Assembly (NCBI GenBank): GCA_016302985.1
Contig: JAEDMN010000221.1
Coordinates: forward strand, 1-5,255
Direction: 5' to 3'
Source of the DNA: Kiritimatiellia bacterium
GTDB taxonomy: Bacteria > Verrucomicrobiota > Kiritimatiellia > RFP12 > UBA1067
Length of the DNA stretch: 5,255 bases
Position numbers and translations under genes: made by a program. Below are positions 1 through 5,255 of the stretch, in pieces (the first letter of the stretch is position 1; each line of letters starts with the position of its first letter). Under the pieces are notes generated by a model, which had not been told where the DNA came from, ran no database searches, and saw only the letters and a list, made by a program, of their open reading frames with translations.

Positions 1-58
1 CATTTGCGACTTGCGTCGCAGGAGAGAGAGGGGGCAGGGCTTAGGGGCAACGACTCCC

Positions 59-121
59 AGGTACTCGCACGGCGCCGAGGCGGGTGGGGCCGCGAGACGC
101 CTCGGCGCCGTGCGAGTACCT
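59..121. repeat. Perfect 24-bp inverted repeat, 15-base loop
   Basis: The left arm (59-82) and right arm (98-121) are exact reverse complements over 24 bases, separated by a 15-base loop (83-97). The arms are very GC-rich and contain the inner palindrome GGCGCC. No T-run follows the hairpin on either strand, so it is not a standard intrinsic terminator by itself. It lies 8 bases beyond the T-tract of the terminator that follows the galactosidase gene. It could be a backup terminator, an mRNA 3'-end stabiliser, or a copy of a dispersed intergenic palindrome. The pairing is seen directly; the role is inferred. Confidence 0.9.
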
Positions 122-129
122 AAGAGCTG

Positions 130-160
130 AAAAAGGGCGCGGCTCGTGCGAGCCGCGCCC
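130..160 (-). terminator. Intrinsic terminator after the GH2 gene
   Basis: On the minus strand a 12-bp perfect GC-rich stem (149-160 with 135-146) is followed at once by five T residues (134-130). The two central bases make too tight a loop, so the top pair probably opens to give 11 bp and a four-base loop. The stem begins 24 bases after the galactosidase stop codon, where a Rho-independent terminator is expected. On the plus strand the bases after the stem are not a good T-run, so termination should act mainly on minus-strand transcripts. Confidence 0.85.
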
Positions 161-184
161 TCGTTTGCGCCTTGGGGGCGCCTT

Positions 185-3100
185 TTAGAAGAGGCCGAGG
201 AACTTCTTGCCCTTCACCGGCTTGAGCGTGATGCTCCACGTCTCCTTCTGGATCGGGAAGATGTACTTCTGCATCGGACGCGGGCCGCAGCTCGCGCCGC
301 CGAGGCCGAGCTGGCGGCAGTCGAGGTTCAGCACGACCTCCTCGCGGGGAACGAGCGGCGTACGGTAGCGCTTCTCGCCGTTGCGGTGGCGGGCGAACTC
401 GAGGTCCTCCATGCCGAAGTGCAGGGCCTGCACGAAGAACGGGGCGTCGCCGCTGAACTCGACGCCGGCGCCGTTGTCGTCCGTGAAGCGGACGGTGCGG
501 ACGTCGCACTTGTAGCCGTTGTCCTGCGGGCGCACATAGGGCTCGTACTGGTCCGTGACCGTGCTCTCCCACCAGCCGAGGAAGGACCCGGTCTTGCGGT
601 CGACATAGTTCTCGCGCGGGCCACGGCCGTAGTAGGCCATGTTCTCGAGGGACTTGTCGAGCTTCCAGGTCGTACCGAGGCGCGGCAGGGCGGGCGGCAT
701 CGAACCGTGCGGCGTCGCCGTGTTGCGGACCGTGACCGAGCCGTCGGCACGGAAGGTCCACTCGGACTCGTGCGCGTAGCCGGCGCTCTTGGACCCCGTC
801 ACTTCGACGGTGGCGACGACCTTCACGACGTTCTCGCCTTCGGGGAAGCGGACGTCGAGCGGACGCGCATGGTAGCGCAGCTGCGTCAGGCCCGAGGCGT
901 AGAAGCTCTGCTTGCGGTCCTCGCCCCAGGGATTGCCGTCGCGCAGCCAGCGGTCGTTGTCCGTGAACGCGCGCTCGCAGGTGAGCTGCGGGCCGGCGAC
1001 GACGCCCTCCGCCAGGTCCTTCAGGATCGTCTTGCCGTTCATGACGAGCTCGCAGAGCGTGCCCGACTTGCGGCAGAAGACCGCCCTCGTGTCCCCGGCC
1101 TTGACCACGACCGTCTTCTCGTCCGCGGTGACCTCGGGCACGGCCCCCTCGGGCACGGACGCGGCGGGAACCGCCGCGCGCACGAGGTGCTGGTCGCGGG
1201 CGACCACGTGGCCCTTCTTCGCCCAGAGGGCGTCCGCCTTGAGCGCGAAGGAGAAGTTCACGAAGTACTCGCAGTCCGGCTTGAACACGTCGGCGGGCAG
1301 CTCGACCTTGAACTCGCCGCGGCAGAGCGGGGCGACCGGCGGAACCTGCAGCGCACCGGAAGCGACGGGACGGCCGTTCTCCAGCAGCTCCCACGAGGCG
1401 TCGAAGGCGTCCACGGACGTGAACCCGAAGCGGTTCCAGAGCGTGGCGACGCCGGTCTGGGCGTTGTACTTCTCGACCACGATGTTGCGGTAGACGTGCC
1501 CGACCTCGACCAGCTTCGCGGTGACGTTGCGGAACGGGTCGACGACGCCGTTCACGCAGAACGGACCGTCGTTCGGCTGTTCGTCGAAGTCGCCGCCATA
1601 CGCCAGGAAGCGCTCGCGTTCGCCCGTCTTCGGGCAGACGCGGTCGGTCGACTTCCAGATGGCCTGGTCGACCCAGTCCCAGATGCAGCCGCCCATGAGC
1701 GCGGGGTAGGCGTAGACGACGTCCCAGTATTCCTGGAAGTTGCCGATGGCGTTGCCCATCGCATGCGCGTATTCGCACATGAAGTGCGGCTTGCCCGCGG
1801 TGTGGCCGCCGATCGCGAAGCCCTCGCCACCGCCCTCGCCCTGGATGGCGCCCTTCTTGGCGTTGCCGAGCTTGCCGCGCTTCTCGAGCCATTCGACGGA
1901 CGGGTACATGGTCGAGTCCACGTCGGCGTCCGCGTTGCCGCGCTCCCAGTGGACGAGGCGCGTGGCGTCGAGCGCGTGGACCGCCTTGATCGCGTTCCGG
2001 AAGCCGTCGCCGTGGCCGGTCTCGTTGCCCATCGACCACATGAAGATCGACGCGTGGTTGCGGTAGTTCATCACGTGGTTGACGTTGCGCTCCCTGATCG
2101 TCTCGAACCACTCCTTGTGGAGGCCGAGGCCCTCCTTGCCGTAGCCCGGCTCATGGCCCTCGACGTTCGCCTCCGCGACGACGTAGACGCCGTAGCGGTC
2201 GCACAGGTCGTAGAAGCTGTGGTGGTCGGGATAGTGGCAGGTCCGCACCGTGTTGATGTTGAACTGCTTGAACAGCGTCACGTCCTTGACCATGTCCTCC
2301 ATGGAGACGGTGCGGCCGTTCTCGGGGTTGCACTCGTGGCGGTTGACGCCCTTGAACTTGATCGGCTTCCCGTTGAAGAGCACGGTGTTGCCCTCGATCT
2401 TCACCTCCTTGAAGCCCACGCGGCACGCGCGGATGTCCTTGCCGCCGTTCGCGTCCCGGAGGGTCATCACGAGCGTGTAGAGGTAGGGGTCCTCGGCGCT
2501 CCAGAGGCGGGGTTCGCGGACCGTGACGTTCGCGTGCGCCTCGGACAGCACGCGCGTGGTCGGCACGAAGAGCTTCGTGGCCGGCAGCGTGGCGACTTCG
2601 CGGAAGTCCGCGTCATAGAGCTTCGCGTCCACCACCGCGTTGCCGCCCTTGCCGTCCAGCGCGCGCGCCTTGACGGAGAGCTTCAGTTCGGCGGAACGGT
2701 AGTCGGACGAGAGCGCGGTCTGCACGCAGAAGTCGTTCAGCTCGGTGCGCGGGGTGGAGAAGAGCGTCACGTCGCGGTAGATGCCCGAGAACCGGAACAT
2801 GTCCTGGTCCTCGAGATAGCTGCCGTCGCACCAGCGGTAGACCTCGACGGAGAGCTGGTTGTCGCCGTCCTTGAGGTACTTCGTGATGTTGAACTCGCTC
2901 GGCAGCTTGGAGTCTTCGGCATAGCCGACCTTCTGGCCGTTCACCCACACGTAGTAGGCGGAGTAGACGCCGTCAAAGCGCAGGAAGACGTCGCGCCCCG
3001 TCCAGTCGGCCGGCACCGTGAACGTCCGGCGGTAGGAGGAGACGGGGTTGTAGTCCGGCTTGTTCGTGTCGCGGTCCAGGATGTTGGGCCACTTGTTGGC

Positions 3101-3460
3101 GTGCGGGTACCTCACGTTCACGTAGCCCGGCGAGCCGAAGCCGCGCATCTCGACGCAGCTCGGGACGTCGATCGTGAACCAGCCGGAGTCGTCGAAGTCG
3201 GCCTTCCAGAAGTCGAGCGGGCGCAGCGCGGGATTGCCGCACCAGCTGATCTTCCAGGTGCCGTTGAGCGAGACGCGGTAGGGCGTCTGGGGCTCGAGGT
3301 CCGACGTGAGGGCGGCGGCGCCGTCCGCGAGCGGCATCGAGTACGCGCGCGCGGGTTCGCGGTTGATGGAGTTGACGGCCGTGTTCTCCCAGTCGTTGGG
3401 AGCCGCGACGACGGACAGGACCGCCGCCATCGCGCAGCAGGAGAGGATGAGATTCTTCAT
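185..3460 (-). CDS. Exported GH2 beta-galactosidase, LacZ type
   Basis: This 1091-residue protein should hydrolyse terminal beta-galactosides with retention of configuration. Family GH2 architecture is recognisable in order: sugar-binding jelly roll (about 62-236), Ig-like domain (about 238-350), catalytic TIM barrel (about 352-645), a linking beta domain (about 655-745) and the C-terminal beta-galactosidase small-chain domain (about 785-1080). The acid/base is E480 in WSMGNETGHG and the nucleophile E563 in CEYAHAMGN. The E. coli magnesium ligands correspond to E434, H436 and E480. Other matching active-site residues are H375, H409, the DQD at 218-220, H566, W594, F634 and N637. Residues 1-19 look like a Sec signal peptide, probably cut between A19 and A20, unlike cytoplasmic E. 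coli LacZ (1023 residues plus Met). The ATG is preferred because the signal peptide starts there and a weak GGAAG lies upstream. E. coli W999 appears replaced by C1058, and a glycine-rich insertion sits at about 541-557. Family assignment is near certain; exact substrate is inferred. Confidence 0.95.
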   Translation of the reverse strand: MKNLILSCCAMAAVLSVVAAPNDWENTAVNSINREPARAYSMPLADGAAALTSDLEPQTPYRVSLNGTWKISWCGNPALRPLDFWKADFDDSGWFTIDVPSCVEMRGFGSPGYVNVRYPHANKWPNILDRDTNKPDYNPVSSYRRTFTVPADWTGRDVFLRFDGVYSAYYVWVNGQKVGYAEDSKLPSEFNITKYLKDGDNQLSVEVYRWCDGSYLEDQDMFRFSGIYRDVTLFSTPRTELNDFCVQTALSSDYRSAELKLSVKARALDGKGGNAVVDAKLYDADFREVATLPATKLFVPTTRVLSEAHANVTVREPRLWSAEDPYLYTLVMTLRDANGGKDIRACRVGFKEVKIEGNTVLFNGKPIKFKGVNRHECNPENGRTVSMEDMVKDVTLFKQFNINTVRTCHYPDHHSFYDLCDRYGVYVVAEANVEGHEPGYGKEGLGLHKEWFETIRERNVNHVMNYRNHASIFMWSMGNETGHGDGFRNAIKAVHALDATRLVHWERGNADADVDSTMYPSVEWLEKRGKLGNAKKGAIQGEGGGEGFAIGGHTAGKPHFMCEYAHAMGNAIGNFQEYWDVVYAYPALMGGCIWDWVDQAIWKSTDRVCPKTGERERFLAYGGDFDEQPNDGPFCVNGVVDPFRNVTAKLVEVGHVYRNIVVEKYNAQTGVATLWNRFGFTSVDAFDASWELLENGRPVASGALQVPPVAPLCRGEFKVELPADVFKPDCEYFVNFSFALKADALWAKKGHVVARDQHLVRAAVPAASVPEGAVPEVTADEKTVVVKAGDTRAVFCRKSGTLCELVMNGKTILKDLAEGVVAGPQLTCERAFTDNDRWLRDGNPWGEDRKQSFYASGLTQLRYHARPLDVRFPEGENVVKVVATVEVTGSKSAGYAHESEWTFRADGSVTVRNTATPHGSMPPALPRLGTTWKLDKSLENMAYYGRGPRENYVDRKTGSFLGWWESTVTDQYEPYVRPQDNGYKCDVRTVRFTDDNGAGVEFSGDAPFFVQALHFGMEDLEFARHRNGEKRYRTPLVPREEVVLNLDCRQLGLGGASCGPRPMQKYIFPIQKETWSITLKPVKGKKFLGLF

Positions 3461-3465
3461 CGTGT

Positions 3466-3470
3466 CTTCC
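3466..3470 (-). promoter_or_regulatory. Weak ribosome binding site of GH2 gene
   Basis: On the minus strand GGAAG stands five bases before the ATG at 3460. It is a partial match to the Shine-Dalgarno consensus and weaker than that of the upstream gene, which would fit lower translation or coupling within an operon. It supports the chosen start modestly. Confidence 0.5.
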
Positions 3471-3479
3471 GTAGTTTTT

Positions 3480-3495
3480 TCCGATATTCCGATAT
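3480..3495. repeat. 8-bp tandem duplication before the GH2 gene
   Basis: TCCGATAT occurs twice with no gap (3480-3487 and 3488-3495), about 20 bases before the GH2 start codon and beside a run of six T on the plus strand. It lies in the only AT-rich part of the intergenic gap. It could be a repeated protein-binding site in the leader or a chance slippage product. No convincing -35/-10 pair was found around it. Confidence 0.5.
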
Positions 3496-3502
3496 GACGA
3501 CA

Positions 3503-3537
3503 AATGCCCGGCGATTGGGATCCAAGTGTCCGGCACC
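3503..3537 (-). other. Imperfect hairpin between the two genes
   Basis: In minus-strand RNA, TGCCGG (3535-3530) can pair with CCGGGCA (3511-3505) with one bulged G, extended by two G-U pairs. An inner stem TTGG/CCAA closes over a three-base loop. Only three U residues follow. It may weakly attenuate transcription or protect an RNA end between the genes, but it is not a convincing terminator. Confidence 0.3.
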
Positions 3538-3556
3538 GTGCGCGTCGCGGGGACGC

Positions 3557-5008
3557 TTAGCCGAAGAGCTTCGACCAGAAACCGCCCGTGGCGGTCGACT
3601 CGTAGCCGATGAACGGCTTGCCGTTCACCATCACCTGGCGCTTCTCGGGGCAGAAGGTCGCCTTGCAGCCCGTGCGGGCGGAGGCGTTCGCCATGATGAG
3701 GGCGATGGCGTGCGAGTAGCCGGCCTCGATCGGGGCGTTCGGGTTCTTGCGCGCGCGGACGCATTCCATCCAGTTGCGCATGTGCGCGCTCGTGAGCGGG
3801 TCGGCGCCCGTGTTGGCGCTCGTCACGACCTTCTCCTCGGGCGCGGGGAGGTCCTTCTCCTCCCACTTGGCGCGCTCGACGCCCTCGTTCGTGACCTTGC
3901 CCTTGCCCATGTCGACGCAGCCGTTCGGGCCGAAGTACTTCTCGACCGGGCCCTCGCCGTTGAGCTTGGAGCCGCCGCCCGCGTTGTGCTGGTGGCTCTG
4001 GAAGACGCACTGGAAGCCCTTGCCCTTCACGCCGCTTTCGCCATATTCGAGCACCGTCGTGAACGTGTCGTAGCTCATGCGGCCGTCGACCCACTGGTAG
4101 AGGCCGCCGGACGACATCGCGCTCTTCGGATACGGGCAGTCCATGAACCACGCGACCGTGTCGATCTGGTGGCACATCCACTGGCCCGGCGTGCCGGACG
4201 AGAACGGCCAGAAGAGGCGGAACTCGAGGTACTTGCGCGGATCGAAGGCGTACGCGGCCGGATCGCGGTCGAGCAGCCACATGTTCCAGTCGATGTCCTC
4301 CTTCTTCAGCGAGGCGATGAGCGCCTCCGGACGGCGCCAGCGCTTGGGCTGGTTCACGTTCCAGCGGAGGTCGACGTAGGAGACGTCGCCGAACGCGCCG
4401 GAGTTGATGAACGCCTTCGCGGCGTGGTACTTCCTGCCGGAACGGCGCTGGGAGCCGATCTGGAGGATCGAGCCCGGGAGCATCTGGCCGCCCGCGCGCT
4501 TCGCCTCGACCGCGTCCTTCAGCATGTTGGCGCTGTACATGTCCTCGGCCAGCGGCTTCTCGCAGTAGGCGTCCTTGCCGGCGTTGACCGCATGGGCGGC
4601 GTGCTGCGCGTGCTGGAAGTCGGCCGTGGAGATGATGACGGCGTCGATGTCCTTCGCGTTCTCGTAGAGGGCGACGTCGCTGGAGTACGTGTCGAGCGCA
4701 TGGCCGAGCTTCTTCTCCATCTCGGGCTTCGCGTTCTCCATCAGGCGCTTCTTCCAGAGGTCGGCCACGGCCACCATCTCGAAGTTCAGCTCCTTCTGGT
4801 GGTTCATGAAGCTCGGCAGCAGCGAGCCGCGGAAACGATCCGAGTAGCCGACGCACGCCACGCGCACCGTCTCGTTCGCACGGTAGTAGGCGCCCGCGGC
4901 CTTCGCCGGCGCCTGCTGCGCCTTGAGGATTCCCGGCAGCGCCGTCACCGCGGCGGCTCCGACGCCCAGCTTCGCGAAGCTGCGGCGGCTCAGATCGATT
5001 TCGCTCAT
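3557..5008 (-). CDS. Tat-exported Gfo/Idh/MocA-family oxidoreductase
   Basis: This 483-residue protein belongs to the Gfo/Idh/MocA family, NAD(P)-dependent enzymes that usually oxidise or reduce sugars, inositols and related polyols. The N terminus carries a twin-arginine signal, SRRSFAK at 7-13, followed by a hydrophobic stretch and a likely cut near A30, so it should be exported folded, with cofactor bound. A Rossmann domain starts at about residue 48. Its glycine-rich loop is altered: G54 and G61 remain but the middle glycines are Y, S, D and F. The family EKP motif is intact at 150-152, K151 being the usual catalytic-region lysine, and H280 with D283 sits where the C-terminal domain normally supplies active-site residues. 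The C-terminal segment from H409 (HMRNWMECVRARKNP) is typical of Tat-exported members in PVC bacteria and Bacteroidota. The ATG at 5008 is chosen because a strong AAGGAG precedes it and the Tat motif follows directly. It is first in a probable operon with the GH2 enzyme. Substrate unknown; a GH109-like redox-assisted glycosidase is possible but unsupported by a motif I can verify. Confidence 0.88.
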   Translation of the reverse strand: MSEIDLSRRSFAKLGVGAAAVTALPGILKAQQAPAKAAGAYYRANETVRVACVGYSDRFRGSLLPSFMNHQKELNFEMVAVADLWKKRLMENAKPEMEKKLGHALDTYSSDVALYENAKDIDAVIISTADFQHAQHAAHAVNAGKDAYCEKPLAEDMYSANMLKDAVEAKRAGGQMLPGSILQIGSQRRSGRKYHAAKAFINSGAFGDVSYVDLRWNVNQPKRWRRPEALIASLKKEDIDWNMWLLDRDPAAYAFDPRKYLEFRLFWPFSSGTPGQWMCHQIDTVAWFMDCPYPKSAMSSGGLYQWVDGRMSYDTFTTVLEYGESGVKGKGFQCVFQSHQHNAGGGSKLNGEGPVEKYFGPNGCVDMGKGKVTNEGVERAKWEEKDLPAPEEKVVTSANTGADPLTSAHMRNWMECVRARKNPNAPIEAGYSHAIALIMANASARTGCKATFCPEKRQVMVNGKPFIGYESTATGGFWSKLFG

Positions 5009-5017
5009 CTCGTTATG

Positions 5018-5023
5018 CTCCTT
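5018..5023 (-). promoter_or_regulatory. Strong Shine-Dalgarno, sets the Gfo/Idh/MocA start
   Basis: On the minus strand AAGGAG lies nine bases before the ATG at 5008. This decides the start: the frame extends upstream to a TTG at 5062, but that codon would sit almost at the predicted transcription start, has no Shine-Dalgarno, and would add 18 residues before the Tat motif. Confidence 0.85.
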
Positions 5024-5070
5024 GGTTGTGAAAGGGTGCTCCCAGGGCTCGGCCCCAGTCAATCGACGGT

Positions 5071-5099
5071 ATTTTACTGAAAAACGGCAAGGTTGGCAA
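5071..5099 (-). promoter_or_regulatory. Sigma-70-type promoter of the two-gene unit
   Basis: On the minus strand TTGCCA (5099-5094) and TAAAAT (5076-5071) are separated by 17 bases, the optimal spacing, in a short AT-rich island of an otherwise GC-rich region. Transcription would begin near 5064, giving a leader of about 56 bases before the ATG at 5008, with the Shine-Dalgarno properly placed. The elements match four of six and five of six consensus bases. The -35 lies only two bases from the tandem repeat array. Promoter identity is inferred from sequence alone. Confidence 0.65.
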
Positions 5100-5101
5100 A
5101 T

Positions 5102-5255
5102 GCAAAACTCTGATGCCCCGGGCCCGCGCCGGGCCGTGGTGCGAGACTCCGACGCCCGGGCTCGCGCCGGGCCGTGGTGCGAGACTCCGACGCCCGGGCC
5201 CGCGCCGGGCCGTGGTGCGAGACTCCGACGCCCGGGCCCGCGCCGGGCCGTGGTG
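5102..5255. repeat. 38-bp tandem repeat array, open at window edge
   Basis: Three 38-bp units lie head to tail (5141-5178, 5179-5216, 5217-5254), with the next starting at 5255. A degenerate 39-base first unit (5102-5140) precedes them, differing by four transitions (all toward A or T) and one extra C. Among the full units only 5162 differs (C to T). Each unit contains CCCGGG and can form a small hairpin, GGCCCG and CGGGCC around CGC; the variant at 5162 keeps a G-U pair in plus-strand RNA. There are no unique spacers, so it is not CRISPR. The unit length is not a multiple of three and no credible protein is encoded. True copy number is unknown because the array leaves the window. Confidence 0.95.

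Noticed and set aside
1..58. Small hairpin (5-20), purine tract (20-34) and a minus-strand ATG at 3-1
   Set aside because: The hairpin is only 6 bp with no T-run, the purine tract is short, and no Shine-Dalgarno precedes the ATG, so no gene or signal can be supported at this edge.
120..2111. A 663-codon minus-strand frame inside the GH2 gene
   Set aside because: It is the shifted frame of the galactosidase, rich in R, P, G and A with no domain, and the galactosidase frame carries all catalytic motifs.
3425..3460. Lipoprotein signal on the galactosidase (ILSC, with cysteine at residue 8)
   Set aside because: The hydrophobic stretch before the cysteine is only about three residues, too short for a lipobox signal. 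The longer stretch to A19 fits signal peptidase I better.
2973..4856. A 627-codon minus-strand frame crossing both genes
   Set aside because: It is a frame-shifted shadow of the oxidoreductase and the start of the galactosidase. It has no domain and no ribosome binding site that I can see.
5009..5062. An 18-residue N-terminal extension of the oxidoreductase from a TTG at 5062
   Set aside because: The TTG sits at the predicted transcription start with no Shine-Dalgarno, and the extension would displace the Tat motif from the N terminus. The ATG at 5008 has AAGGAG at good spacing.
146..5080. A 1644-codon open frame on the plus strand across both genes
   Set aside because: It is codon-for-codon antisense to two well-recognised proteins and owes its openness to their GC-rich codon use. 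Its translation is a low-complexity mix rich in A, R, V, L, D and E, with no recognisable domain.
5102..5255. CRISPR array
   Set aside because: The units are directly contiguous with no variable spacers, and no cas gene is near.
5113..5255. Plus-strand open frame from an ATG running through the repeats
   Set aside because: All frames lack stops in this GC-rich repeat. There is no ribosome binding site, and the product would be an R/P/G/A-rich repetitive peptide.

Overview
The window is a compact, GC-rich bacterial segment holding two genes, both on the minus strand and read from right to left. First comes an exported Gfo/Idh/MocA-family oxidoreductase-like protein (5008 to 3557). A large LacZ-type family GH2 beta-galactosidase with its own signal peptide follows (3460 to 185). 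The 96-base gap, shared direction and the single good promoter (upstream of the first gene) suggest one two-gene transcription unit. It ends at an intrinsic terminator just past the galactosidase stop codon.

The organism cannot be named from this alone. Very GC-rich coding sequence, a Tat-exported Gfo/Idh/MocA protein and an exported sugar hydrolase together are typical of the PVC group (Kiritimatiellota, Verrucomicrobiota, Lentisphaerota, Planctomycetota). A gut or rumen Kiritimatiellota-like bacterium is my tentative guess, made on style rather than on a marker gene.

Layout from left to right: 1-58 holds nothing I can identify; 59-121 is a perfect 24-bp inverted repeat with a 15-base loop; 130-160 is the minus-strand terminator; 185-3460 is the GH2 enzyme; 3461-3556 is the intergenic gap, with a weak ribosome binding site, an 8-bp tandem duplication and an imperfect hairpin; 3557-5008 is the Gfo/Idh/MocA gene; 5018-5023 is its strong Shine-Dalgarno; 5071-5099 is a good sigma-70-type promoter; 5102-5255 is a 38-bp tandem repeat array that begins directly behind the promoter and runs off the window.

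Both proteins carry export signals, so they probably work together outside the cytoplasm on galactose-containing glycans: the GH2 enzyme removes beta-galactosyl residues, and the partner acts on a sugar or glycoside by redox or redox-assisted chemistry. No transporter, regulator, mobile element, RNA gene or CRISPR array is visible. I do not see a clearly new biological system. The points most worth a second look are the repeat array against the promoter, the altered nucleotide-binding loop of the oxidoreductase, and the glycine-rich insertion near the GH2 active site.
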